Source: Acidobacteriota bacterium (GTDB lineage Bacteria > Acidobacteriota > JAAYUB01). Taken from it: DNA of 50,846 nt. The stretch's first letter is position 1. Each line of letters begins with the position of its first letter. The notes under the pieces are model-generated. The model saw only the letters and a program-made list of their open reading frames with translations. It was not told the DNA's origin and did no database searches. Below are positions 31,887 through 39,908 of the stretch, in pieces. The position numbers and the translations under genes are program-made. The stretch covers positions 1-50,846 of the forward strand of contig JAGNHB010000042.1 in assembly GCA_018001935.1 (NCBI GenBank), read 5' to 3'.

Positions 31887-33225
31887 GGTGGTGCCCCGCG
31901 CATTCCGACTCGGGCTTGTTCAGCTCGGACTTCAGGGTGAAGGCCCCCCGGGCGGCGTACCGCTGGCCGGGGCGGAGACCGTCCAGGATCTCCTGCTTCC
32001 CGTCGATGACCCGGCCCAGCTTCACCGGTTGAGGCCGGAAACCCTTCTCGGTCCGAACGAAAACGCTCGGGGCGCCGTCCACGAGGAGGACCGCGTCAAC
32101 GGGCAGGCGGACGGGGCCGGCCTTCTCCGCCAGCACCATCCGGGCCGTGACGAAGAGGCCGGGGCGCCACCGCCCGCCGGCGTTGGGGATCACCGCCCGG
32201 GCATGCACCGTCCGGGTCTGCTCCACCACCGTCGGCTCGATGTAGGCGATCCGGGCCGTCACCGCCGGGGCGCCCGGACCGCCGGACAGGATCACCTCCC
32301 GGCCGACGTGGACGGAAGGCAGGTCCTTCTGGTGAACGTCCAGGTCGACCCAGACGGTCCCGAGGTCCGCGACCCGGAAGGCGGGGGTGTCGTCCCGGAG
32401 CACCGAGCCCGGGTTGACGGTCTTCTCGATGACGGTGGCGTCGAAGGGCGCCGTCATCTCGTACCGCGTCACCGGCGCATCCTCCGCCGCGGTCAGTCGC
32501 TCGATCTCCCCGTCGGGGTACCCCAGGGCCTGGAGCCTCTGCCGGGCGGCCTGGAGTTCGATCTGCGCCTCCGTCAGGGCATTCCGGGCGTCGATGAGGT
32601 CCTGGCGGGCGGAGATGCGCTTCGCCTGCAGCTGCTCCTCCCGCTGGACGCTCTCCCGGGCCTTCTCGGCCCGTTGCCGGGCGGCGCGGTACCCGGCGAA
32701 GAGGTCCGCCAGCTCCCGGCTCTCCAGGACGGCCACCACCTCCCCCCGTCGAACCGTCTGCCCCAGGTTCTTCCGGACTTCCCGCACAACCCCCGACACC
32801 CGGGGCACGATCTGGGCGATCCGGTCCGCGTTCATCCGGACCTCCCCGACCAGGTCCAGCGCCACCGGGTCCGAACCTTCCTCCACCGTCGCCACGGCAA
32901 TGCCGTAACGGCGTATCGTCGCTTCGTCCAGTTCGAGTTCCCGGTCGTCTTTTTCATGGTCGTGGTCCGCGTGTTCCGCCCCGTTCTCGTCCGGGTGGTC
33001 CCGCTCAGCGGCGCCGGCGAGGGGCGTCGCCGGCCGGCCGGCCAGGCGGAGACCGGCCAGGACCCCCAGGCCCAGCAGGGCGAAGCCGCCCAGGATCAAC
33101 CACACCCACCGCCGGGTCACACGACCCCGCGAAACGTCCCGTCGCCCTTCCGGCGATGGTTCAATCAACGGAATTACAATCGTTTCCCCGTTCGATTCCC
33201 GGGTTGGCACGCGTCCCTCAGTCAT
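31879..33225 (-). CDS. RND efflux periplasmic adaptor with His-rich ends (CusB/CzcB type)
   Basis: A 448-aa membrane-fusion protein. An N-terminal membrane anchor (about residues 37-62) is followed by a His/Asp/Glu-rich stretch (ERDHPDENGAEHADHDHEKDD, about 70-95) and then barrel-sandwich and hairpin domains (LDLVGEVRMNADRIAQIVPRVSG, coiled coil about 150-200, GPVRLPVDAVLLVDG). The C-terminus ends in CAGHHHD. Both His-rich ends suggest metal binding in the periplasm. Gene overlaps of 8 bp with both neighbours show a coupled operon TolC-type, adaptor, pump. Confidence 0.93.
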   Translation of the reverse strand: MTEGRVPTRESNGETIVIPLIEPSPEGRRDVSRGRVTRRWVWLILGGFALLGLGVLAGLRLAGRPATPLAGAAERDHPDENGAEHADHDHEKDDRELELDEATIRRYGIAVATVEEGSDPVALDLVGEVRMNADRIAQIVPRVSGVVREVRKNLGQTVRRGEVVAVLESRELADLFAGYRAARQRAEKARESVQREEQLQAKRISARQDLIDARNALTEAQIELQAARQRLQALGYPDGEIERLTAAEDAPVTRYEMTAPFDATVIEKTVNPGSVLRDDTPAFRVADLGTVWVDLDVHQKDLPSVHVGREVILSGGPGAPAVTARIAYIEPTVVEQTRTVHARAVIPNAGGRWRPGLFVTARMVLAEKAGPVRLPVDAVLLVDGAPSVFVRTEKGFRPQPVKLGRVIDGKQEILDGLRPGQRYAARGAFTLKSELNKPESECAGHHHD

Positions 33226-34546
33226 GGGTCACCTCCTCGCCGGCGTTCAGGAAGCGATAAGGGTCGGGCGCCCCGTCGGGCGACGACAGCCGGTGAAGTT
33301 CCACCGCCGCCTTCAGGGCGGCCGCCACGGCGTCCACGATGCGCATTTCCACGTCCAGGTGGGTGCGCTCGGCGTCCAGGACGGCCAGGAAATCGAACTT
33401 GCCCAGCCGGTACCCCTCCTGGAGGGACTCGAGGGCTGCATGGCAGCCGGGCAGGATGACCCCGGAAAGGTTCCGCTCCTCCAGGCAGGCGAGGTCGAGG
33501 GCGTGCCGGGCCCGCCGCCAGGTCGAACGCAGTCGCGCTTCCAGCGACCGCAGTTCCGCCCGCGCCTGTTCGACCCGGACCTTCGCCTCGGCGATGGCCC
33601 CCTGGCGGCGGTCGTACCGGTTCAGGGGGATGGAAAGCCCTCCCACGAGGGCGACCCCCTTGCCGTCATTGAGGTAGCGGACCCCGGCGCTCACCGTCAG
33701 GTCGGTTCTCGCGGCGGACGCTTCCGCGGCCGCGGCGGCCTCGCGGGCTGCCAGCACGGCCTCGGCCTTTCGCCGCTCGGGGTTGCCCTCGAACGCCGGC
33801 GGCACGTCGGCGCGTGCAGCCTCGGGGAGCCGGAACGGCGCGCTCACCCCGTCGAAGTCCGCCTCCGCGTCCCCCCAGAGGCCGGCCAGGCGGTCCCGGG
33901 CCGCCCGGAGTTCCCCGTTCGCCTTCTCCACCTCGAGACGGGCCGAGGCCAGCGACACGGCCGCCCGGGTCTCTTCCACCGGTGAGTCTTTTCCGGCCTC
34001 CACCCGGATCCGGACCGTCTCGTGGATCCGCCGGGAGAGGTCGAGCAGGACCTGCCCGTTGGCCAAGCGTTCCTGGGCGTGCATGACGTCCACGAAAGCG
34101 GCGGCGGCTTCCGCGACCACCTCGGCCCGGCGGGCCTCCACCTCCCGGCACGCGGCGTCCCGCTCCGCCTCGGCCGCCCGGACGCGGGCGGAGCGCTTTC
34201 CGCCGCCCTCGATCCGGTGCGCGTAGACGGCGGTGGCCTCGGCAGAGGCCCCCAGGCCCACCTCACCGGTCCCCAGGACGTTCTCGATCTCGAAGCTGAG
34301 TTCCGGGTTCGGCTTCAGGCCGGCCTGGACCACCCGCCCCTCCATCGCCCGCGGCTCCTCCGCCGCCGCCTTCAGGCCGGGATGGCGCTCCAGGACCCGG
34401 CGGGCCGCCTCCGGCCAGGTGAGGGCCCGCCGGTACTCTGGGGCCGGACCGCGGACCGTCGGGCACCCCGCCGGGAAGCCGACGTGATGCGCGGCCGCCA
34501 GCATCATGGACAGGAGGACCGGTTTTACCCATTGCTGCATGATCAT
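33218..34546 (-). CDS. TolC family outer-membrane channel of the metal efflux system (CzcC/CusC type)
   Basis: Outer-membrane factor, 442 aa, start supported by GGAGGAG seven bases before ATG. Signal peptide about residues 1-27, then the two internal OEP repeats, each with long helices that form the periplasmic tunnel (AEAERDAACREVEARRAEVVAEA, about 120-145; LRAARDRLAGLWGDAEADFDG). The periplasmic repeat region RYDRRQGAIAEAKVRVEQARAEL is typical of CzcC/CusC. Its overlap with the adaptor gene and place in the operon fix the role. Confidence 0.92.
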   Translation of the reverse strand: MIMQQWVKPVLLSMMLAAAHHVGFPAGCPTVRGPAPEYRRALTWPEAARRVLERHPGLKAAAEEPRAMEGRVVQAGLKPNPELSFEIENVLGTGEVGLGASAEATAVYAHRIEGGGKRSARVRAAEAERDAACREVEARRAEVVAEAAAAFVDVMHAQERLANGQVLLDLSRRIHETVRIRVEAGKDSPVEETRAAVSLASARLEVEKANGELRAARDRLAGLWGDAEADFDGVSAPFRLPEAARADVPPAFEGNPERRKAEAVLAAREAAAAAEASAARTDLTVSAGVRYLNDGKGVALVGGLSIPLNRYDRRQGAIAEAKVRVEQARAELRSLEARLRSTWRRARHALDLACLEERNLSGVILPGCHAALESLQEGYRLGKFDFLAVLDAERTHLDVEMRIVDAVAAALKAAVELHRLSSPDGAPDPYRFLNAGEEVTHD

Positions 34547-34713
34547 TCGTCAACTCCTCCGCAAGCTCCCCTCTCGAACCGGCGACACCGGCCGTGCGGG
34601 AGGACGCGAACCGGTGTCCCGGGCGGGTGCGGGCCCCGTGGAGGGCGCCCCTGGCCCGGGCTTCAGCCTGTGGGACACGGCCATGCGCGAAGGGCACACG
34701 CCGCTCATTCGGA

Positions 34714-35187
34714 TTAGATTCGCAGGGGGGGAATTCGATTGCCGGGGGCGTGGGATAAGGGAGGGCCGCCCGGCGGCGAGGGCCGGGGCAAGGCGGTGTC
34801 CGGCGGGGCCCCGCCCGGGACCGCGGCGCACACGGGCGCCCCGGGCGTCACGGGGCCCGCGGCGGGCGCCGGCCCGGCCCGGTGCAGGCCGGGGAAGGGG
34901 CGGAGAGAGAGGTCGGAACAATCATCCCCGTCGCCGGGGCCGGCGAGGGCGGGACTGATCACGGGGTGAGTCGTCGTGCCCCGGTCGGACGGGTTCGCCC
35001 GGGGGTCGCCGCACCAGCCGGCGCAGGAAGCCGGGCCGCATGGGGCCGACCCCGAAAAGCCCCCGCCCGTGGGCTCGACCCGGACCGTCCCGTCCGCTTC
35101 ACGGCACAGCACGAGACCGGCCGGGAAGGCCTGGCCGACGGCCTGGAGGGCCAGCAGGAGGTGCAGGATGAAACGGTGTGCCGTCAT
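34714..35187 (-). CDS. Small Cys-rich secreted protein at the head of the metal efflux operon
   Basis: A 157-aa protein with a signal peptide (about residues 1-22) ending near FPAG, then LVLCREADGTVRVEP, a Cys-rich part (APCGPASCAGWCG), DDCSDLSL and a Pro/Gly-rich tail. I recall small secreted proteins with the same pattern, an 'LC..DG.v.vE' start and a C-(S/V)D-(L/I) segment, at the start of other heavy-metal RND operons, but I cannot name the family. The Cys residues may bind metal. The ATG at 35187 is preferred; an open frame runs upstream to 35385 without ribosome site or coding character. The gap to the channel gene is 167 bp with no gene; 35188-35469 also shows none. Confidence 0.6.
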   Translation of the reverse strand: MTAHRFILHLLLALQAVGQAFPAGLVLCREADGTVRVEPTGGGFSGSAPCGPASCAGWCGDPRANPSDRGTTTHPVISPALAGPGDGDDCSDLSLRPFPGLHRAGPAPAAGPVTPGAPVCAAVPGGAPPDTALPRPSPPGGPPLSHAPGNRIPPLRI

Positions 35188-35469
35188 GCGTCCCCTGTCC
35201 GCCGCAGCGCCGGGGCACGGCGCCGGTGCGTTTTCCGCGATGCGCCCGCCGCCCGGGCAGACGCGGCGTGTCCAGCGGCAGTGTAAACGACCCGGCCGCG
35301 GGATGCAACCGCTTTGACGATCATCGCAACGGCCGCGGGATCGTCCCCCCCTTCGGCCCACGATCAGAGCCGCGCGCGTCGGCAAGCGGTCGCATTCTCC
35401 AGGTATTGCTCACCCCGGCGGCTGTTCCCGGGGAATGCGGGGCGGGCCGGGGCCGGGGGGGGGCCGTTT

Positions 35470-36027
35470 TCACTCCGGGGCGAAGGGGGCGTCCGTCCCG
35501 GGCGGGAGGGGAAGCTCGAACGCCTGGCCCACCATCCCCATGATGGCGTAGAACCCGCACAGGGTGACGATCTCCACCAACGCGGCGGCGCCGAAGCGCT
35601 CCAGGGCCTCCGCCTGGAGGTCGGGGGCCAGGGAGCGGTACGCCATGGCGGCCTCGGCCACGGCCGCGGCCGTCCGGTACGGCTCCGGGACCCGGAGCGG
35701 GTCGTCGCGGCGCAGGGCGTCGAGGACGTCCGGTCCCAGACCGGCGGCGGCCGCGGGCCCCGCGTGCGTCGCCCAGACGTAGGGGACCCGGTGCCGCCGG
35801 GCGAAACAGAGCACGACGAACTCGTAGAGGTCCCGGGGCAGCCGGGACGCGTAGCGCAGGTAGAACCCCAGGTCGTCCACCCGCTCCGCCAGGTGCGGCT
35901 GGTGCAACAGCGGCCCGTACGGCCCGGGCAGCCCCGCGCCCACCGCCTTCCGCCGCTCGGTCATCCGGCGAAGGGTCTCCGCCCCTTCCGCGTCGAGCCG
36001 CCCCGTCGGGTCCGTCAACCTCGCCAT
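35470..36027 (-). CDS. Carboxymuconolactone decarboxylase / AhpD-like family protein
   Basis: A 185-aa helical protein of the CMD/AhpD superfamily: FVVLCFARRHRVPYVWATHAGPAAAAGL (about residues 65-93) and LCGFYAIMGMVGQAFELPLP near the C-terminus match the conserved helix pair and the last helix of this family. The AhpD redox pair CxxC is missing; only single Cys residues are present, so a peroxidase role is unlikely and the reaction is unknown. Start at 36027 has GGGAGGAGG before it; the upstream extension to 36120 is rejected. It stands alone on the minus strand, divergent from the GPP34 gene. Confidence 0.83.
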   Translation of the reverse strand: MARLTDPTGRLDAEGAETLRRMTERRKAVGAGLPGPYGPLLHQPHLAERVDDLGFYLRYASRLPRDLYEFVVLCFARRHRVPYVWATHAGPAAAAGLGPDVLDALRRDDPLRVPEPYRTAAAVAEAAMAYRSLAPDLQAEALERFGAAALVEIVTLCGFYAIMGMVGQAFELPLPPGTDAPFAPE

Positions 36028-36152
36028 CCCGTCCTCCTCCCGCCTCGCGTCGCCCCGGTGCGAACGCACCCGGGCGCTGAGTGCAGGTAACCAGAAAACC
36101 CTGGAAATTGCAACCCCCATGCCGCAAACCCCGCGGTAGCGGCGCCCGGCGC

Positions 36153-36181
36153 TTGCATCCCGGCGGGTGGTCGGCTATGAT
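36153..36181 (+). promoter_or_regulatory. Promoter of the GPP34 gene
   Basis: TTGCAT, 17 bases, TATGAT (-10 matches 5/6). It lies 33 bp before the ATG at 36215. Confidence 0.6.
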
Positions 36182-36214
36182 GGAGGCGAGACCGGAACCG
36201 ACGGGAGGCCCGCC

Positions 36215-36859
36215 ATGCTGACGTTCGCCGAAGAGATCCTGCTCCTGGCCCTGGACGACACCGAGGGAACGCTCCGGGAACTCCCCGTCCTCTCCCTCGA
36301 GAACGCCCTGGGGGCCGCCGTCCTCATGGAACTCGCCTTCCTCGGGCGGATCGACAACGACCAGAAGGTCCTCCGGGTCGTGGACCCCAGCCCCACGGGC
36401 GACGCCGTCCTCGACACCGCGCTGGGCGACCTCCGCGCCCTCGGGGAGGACACCCCCATCACCGACGGGCTCGACACCCTCTTCCTGCGGGCGGGGGAGA
36501 TCCGCACCCGCATCCTCGACCGCCTGGTGCACAAGGGCGTCCTCCGCGTCGTGGACCGCCGGATCCTCTGGGTGTTCGCCGTACGGCGCTACCCCAAGCG
36601 GGAGGGAAAGGAAACCCAGGAAGTCCGCGGCCGCCTCCGGGGGCTCCTCCTCTCCGACGAGATCCCGGACCCCCGGGACGCCGCCCTGGTGGCCCTGGTG
36701 GACGCCTGCCGGCTGTGGGACACCGTGTTTTCCGAGGCGGAACTCGACCGCGCCGCCGAACGCATCCGGGACGTCGCCCGCATGGACCTGATCGGCCAGG
36801 CGACCCTCCAGATGATCCGCCGCCTCGGCCAGATGCTCTTCACACCCCAACCGTTCTGA
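36215..36859 (+). CDS. GPP34 (GOLPH3-like) family protein
   Basis: A 214-aa protein matching the Golgi phosphoprotein 3 family. The opening FAEEILLLALDDTEGTL and LENALGAAVLMELAFLGRI (about residues 3-45) are diagnostic, followed by the repetitive helical domain with RILDRLVHKGVLRV and LVALVDACRLWDTVF. Eukaryotic GOLPH3 binds phosphatidylinositol-4-phosphate and the family is mainly eukaryotic and actinobacterial; the role in bacteria is unknown. The ribosome site GGGAGG lies 6 bases before the ATG at 36215; the frame open to 36167 is upstream of the promoter and is rejected. No signal peptide or membrane segment. Confidence 0.88.
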   Translation: MLTFAEEILLLALDDTEGTLRELPVLSLENALGAAVLMELAFLGRIDNDQKVLRVVDPSPTGDAVLDTALGDLRALGEDTPITDGLDTLFLRAGEIRTRILDRLVHKGVLRVVDRRILWVFAVRRYPKREGKETQEVRGRLRGLLLSDEIPDPRDAALVALVDACRLWDTVFSEAELDRAAERIRDVARMDLIGQATLQMIRRLGQMLFTPQPF

Positions 36860-36869
36860 CGCCAGGGGG

Positions 36870-37038
36870 AAGGCTGTTGGGCTGAAGGCTGTTAGGCTGA
36901 AGGCTGTTAGGCTGAAGGCTGTTAGGCTGAAGGTCCGGAGGGTTCACGTCGGGGTCGGGGTCGGTATCGGTATCGGTATCGCTATCGGGGTCGGTATCGG
37001 GGTCGGTATCGGTATCGGAATTCGCCATCGCCATCGCC
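36870..37038. repeat. Composite repeat: AAGGCTGTTAGGCTG array, GGTCCGGAGGG linker, hexamer array (copy 2)
   Basis: The array of AAGGCTGTTAGGCTG units (36870-36931) begins 11 bp after the TGA of the GPP34 gene. The linker GGTCCGGAGGG is at 36932-36942, then GGTATC-type hexamers (36950-37038). In the sense of the plus-strand gene the order is the same as in the copy at 22602-22773. Confidence 0.85.
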
Positions 37039-37122
37039 TTTTCCATCGGCAACGTTCTCGCTCCCCCGTTCTCCTGTGGCCGCTCTTCGCCCAGCGACCC
37101 CGGCAAAGTCGACAGGAGAATT

Positions 37123-37427
37123 GGAAAGGACAAAAGGACCCAAAGGACAGCAGGGAAGGAAAACCCCGAATCTCGACCCTCCGCCTTGCCTCCCTGCGCC
37201 TTTAATCCCTCGACCCTCCGCCTTGCCTCCCTGTGCCTTTAATCCCCCGACCCTCCGCCTTGCCTCCCTGCGCCTTTAATCCCTCGACCCTCCGCCTTGC
37301 CCCCCTGCCGCCTTTAATCCCCCGACCCTCCGCCTTGCCTCCCTGCGCCTTTAATCCCTCGACCCTCCGCCTTGCCCCCTTGCCGTCCTTTAAGTCCCTT
37401 AAGTCCTTTTGGTCCTTTCGTCCTTTC
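37123..37427. repeat. AAAGGAC-type inverted arms enclosing a 37-bp tandem array
   Basis: Left arm 37123-37149 (AAAGGACAAAAGGACCC) and right arm 37385-37427 (GTCCTTTTGGTCCTTTCG) mirror each other. Between them is a 37-bp unit repeated six times (starts at 37172, 37209, 37246, 37283, 37321 and 37358), with CTCGACCCTCCGCCTTGCC in each and one unit a base longer. There are no spacers and no gene. Remaining 37428-37471 shows nothing. Confidence 0.85.
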
Positions 37428-37471
37428 GGGCATCATCCGGCGAAGGGCTCCCGGTTCCCCCCGCAAAGAGA

Positions 37472-37498
37472 TTGCGGATCCGGCACCGTTGTGATACT
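37472..37498 (+). promoter_or_regulatory. Weak candidate promoter of the M50 protease-scpA-scpB operon
   Basis: TTGCGG, 15 bases, TG-T-GATACT (extended -10). Spacing is short; the match is weak. Confidence 0.3.
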
Positions 37499-37585
37499 TT
37501 CCCCGGATGTTGCCGGAAGCGGCTTCACCAAGCCCGCCGGAAGCTCGAGCACCCCGCGGAACCGCGCATCGGGAGAAACCGGACC

Positions 37586-38272
37586 ATGAACCTATCCACC
37601 ATCGACTGGCAAGCCCTCCTGCTGGGCTACCCCGTTCTCCTGCTCTCCCTCTCGGTGCACGAGTGCGCCCACGCCTGGACCGCCAACCGCCTCGGCGACC
37701 CCACCGCCCGGCTCCTGGGACGGGTGACCCTCAACCCCATCGCCCACATCGACGTCTTCGGGACGGTCCTCTTCCCCATCATCTCCATCCTCACCCACTT
37801 CCCCCTGATCGGCTGGGCAAAACCCGTGCCGGTCAACCTGCTCCACCTCAAACGCCCCTCCCGGGACAACATGCTCGTCTCCATCGCCGGGCCGGCGAGC
37901 AACCTGTGCCTGGCCGGCTTCTTCTTCGCGGCGTTCGCGGTCTTCCTGAGCGCGGCCCCGGAGGACATGAACCGAGGCATCGCCCAGCCCGTCGCCATCA
38001 TCCTCTGGCACGGGACCCTGGTCAACCTCCTGCTCATGCTGTTCAACCTGATCCCCATCCACCCCCTCGACGGGAGCCACGTCCTGGAGCACTTCCTGCC
38101 CTACGAAGCCCGCCAGATGTACAACCAGGCCCGCCAGTTCGGCTTCATCGCCATCCTGCTGCTGTTCTACCTGGGCCTGACCGGCCTCGTCTTCCGCCCG
38201 GTGATCGGCTTCGTCAACAGCCTGATCATGCTTCTCCCCGGGCACGAAAAACTCTTCACCTGGTTGACCTGA
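37586..38272 (+). CDS. M50 family membrane zinc metalloprotease (site-2 protease type)
   Basis: A 228-aa integral membrane protease. The zinc motif HECAHAW (about residues 25-31, in LSVHECAHAWTANRLGDPTA) lies in the first hydrophobic helix, with the second metal site in NLIPIHPLDGSHVLEHFLP (about 152-170). The stretch RVTLNPIAHIDVFGTVLFPI is typical of the YwhC-like branch. It has about six hydrophobic segments and no PDZ domain. Small M50 proteases of this branch often precede scpA. Start at 37586 has GGGAGA nine bases upstream; upstream extensions run into repeat and spacer sequence. Confidence 0.94.
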   Translation: MNLSTIDWQALLLGYPVLLLSLSVHECAHAWTANRLGDPTARLLGRVTLNPIAHIDVFGTVLFPIISILTHFPLIGWAKPVPVNLLHLKRPSRDNMLVSIAGPASNLCLAGFFFAAFAVFLSAAPEDMNRGIAQPVAIILWHGTLVNLLLMLFNLIPIHPLDGSHVLEHFLPYEARQMYNQARQFGFIAILLLFYLGLTGLVFRPVIGFVNSLIMLLPGHEKLFTWLT

Positions 38273-39078
38273 TGCCGGACCTCGCCCCCGCCCCCCTGCC
38301 CCCGCCGGTCGAGGCGGGCCCCGCCGCACCGGGCACCGAAATCGTCATCCACGGCGACCGGAACGAGATCCGGCTTCCCCTCTTCGAGGGGCCCATGGAC
38401 CTCCTGCTGACCCTGATCCGCAAACAGGAGATCGACATCTACGACATCCCCATCGCCCTCATCACCGAGCAGTACCTGTCCTACCTCGAGGCGATGCAGG
38501 AACTCAACATCAACGTGGCGGGGGAGTTCCTGGAGACGGCGGCCACCCTCATCCTCATCAAGTCGAAGATGCTCCTGCCGCCGGACCCCGAGGAGGAAGG
38601 CGAGGAGGACGCCGTGGAGGACCCGCGGAAGGAACTGGTGGACCGCCTCCTCGAGTACGAGAAGTTCCAGGAGGCCGCCCAGGAGCTGTACACCCGGCAG
38701 GAACTGGAGGCCGGGACCTGGTCCGTCTCGCGCCTCGGCGAGGTGGCGCCCGACGCCGACGAACTGGTCTGCGTCTCCCTCATGGACCTCGTCGGGGCCT
38801 TCCGGAGCGTGCTGCAGCGCCTGGAGGAGCGCCGGGTGGTGGAACTCGACCGGGAGGCCGTCACCGTGGCGGAGAAGATCGACCAGATCCGCCAGATCCT
38901 CCGGCACCGGAAGACGATCCGGTTCTCCAGCTTCCTCCGGGAGGGCGTCACGCGCCTGCACGTGGTGGTTCTGTTCATCGCCGTGCTGGAGCTGGTCCGG
39001 ACGAAGGACGTCCTGGTCCGCCAGGAAGGCTTCGACGACGACATCCTCATCATCCGCCGCCAGAAGAGGGTCTCATGA
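38272..39078 (+). CDS. scpA: Segregation and condensation protein A
   Basis: Kleisin of the SMC condensin complex, which bridges the SMC heads. After a Pro-rich N-terminus it shows RLPLFEGPMDLLLTLIRKQEIDIYDIPIALITEQYL (about residues 30-65), the conserved ScpA N-terminal helix, the acidic linker PPDPEEEGEEDAVEDP and the C-terminal winged-helix part (about 215-268). 268 aa. The ATG overlaps the preceding M50 stop codon (TGATG), so the two are translationally coupled. The smc gene is not in the window. Confidence 0.95.
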   Translation: MPDLAPAPLPPPVEAGPAAPGTEIVIHGDRNEIRLPLFEGPMDLLLTLIRKQEIDIYDIPIALITEQYLSYLEAMQELNINVAGEFLETAATLILIKSKMLLPPDPEEEGEEDAVEDPRKELVDRLLEYEKFQEAAQELYTRQELEAGTWSVSRLGEVAPDADELVCVSLMDLVGAFRSVLQRLEERRVVELDREAVTVAEKIDQIRQILRHRKTIRFSSFLREGVTRLHVVVLFIAVLELVRTKDVLVRQEGFDDDILIIRRQKRVS

Positions 39079-39782
39079 GCGACGCGGCCCTCAAGGCGAC
39101 CCTGGAAGCGATCCTCTACGTCTCCGAGGAGCCGGTGTCGACGGACCAGCTGGCCGAGGCCTTCCCCCAGACGCCTCGGGAGGCCCTCCAGGCGGCCCTC
39201 GACGAACTGGCCGCCGACTTCGGGGCGCCCGACCGGGGGGTGACCCTCCGCCTCGTGGCCGGAGGGTGGCGGCTCTCCACCCGGCTGGAGTACCACGAGC
39301 CGGTCCGGCGCTTCCTCAAGTCACGGCCCGGCTTCAAGCTCTCCATGGCGGCCCTCGAGACCCTGGCCATCATCGCCTACAAACAGCCGGTGACGGTCCC
39401 CGAGATCATGGCCATCCGGGGCGTGAAGTCGCCGGGGGCCGTCAAGACCCTGCTGGAGAAGAAGCTCATCGCCCCGCGCGGCCGACGGAAGGTGGTGGGC
39501 TCCCCCATGCAGTACGGCACCAGCAGGGAATTCCTCCTCCACTTCGGGCTCTCCTCCCTCAAGGACCTTCCCACCTTCGAGGAGTTCGAGGAGATTTTCG
39601 GCGACAAGGCCGACCAGATGAAGCAGAAGAGCCTCTTCGACGCCAAACTGGAGGGGATCGCCGCCAGCGGCGACGTTTTCGCCGACGAGGGCCCGGGCGA
39701 GGGCCCCGCGGAACCCGGGGGGGGCGACACCCTGTTCTTCCCGGACGAGGGCCCGCTGCTTCCCGGGATGGACGAGCGCTGA
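39075..39782 (+). CDS. scpB: Segregation and condensation protein B
   Basis: ScpB subunit that binds ScpA in condensin. Two winged-helix domains are visible (about residues 5-75 and 85-160), with TLEAILYVSEEPVSTDQL and LETLAIIAYKQPVTVPEIMAIRGVKS, plus LLEKKLIAPRGRRKVVGSPMQYGTS. An acidic C-terminal tail (about 180-235, FADEGPGEGPAEP) is probably disordered. It overlaps scpA by 4 bp (ATGA). 235 aa is normal for a protein with this tail. Confidence 0.95.
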   Translation: MSDAALKATLEAILYVSEEPVSTDQLAEAFPQTPREALQAALDELAADFGAPDRGVTLRLVAGGWRLSTRLEYHEPVRRFLKSRPGFKLSMAALETLAIIAYKQPVTVPEIMAIRGVKSPGAVKTLLEKKLIAPRGRRKVVGSPMQYGTSREFLLHFGLSSLKDLPTFEEFEEIFGDKADQMKQKSLFDAKLEGIAASGDVFADEGPGEGPAEPGGGDTLFFPDEGPLLPGMDER

Positions 39783-39844
39783 AGGGGAGCCGGCCGCTTT
39801 CCCCCCGCCGCGGCCCATTTTTCACGGAAAGCGGAACTTTTCCC

Positions 39845-39874
39845 TTGTTTCCCTGAAGATCCATTTCATATAAT
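39845..39874 (+). promoter_or_regulatory. Promoter of the MglA-kinase / TPR-DUF4388 operon
   Basis: TTGTTT, 18 bases, TATAAT (-10 perfect). It lies 35 bp before the ATG at 39909 and separates this unit from scpAB. An inverted repeat (CCGCTTTC / GAAAGCGG) lies between scpB and this promoter. Confidence 0.6.
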
Positions 39875-39908
39875 TAACGTTTAGAATGCATCGAGGGAGT
39901 GTGTCCGC

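Noticed and set aside
35188..35385. Upstream extension of the small Cys-rich protein
   Set aside because: The extension has many Arg/Gly and no signal sequence at its start, while the inner ATG gives a proper signal peptide.
37172..37390. CRISPR array at the 37-bp tandem units
   Set aside because: Units are adjacent with no spacers and no cas genes are nearby.
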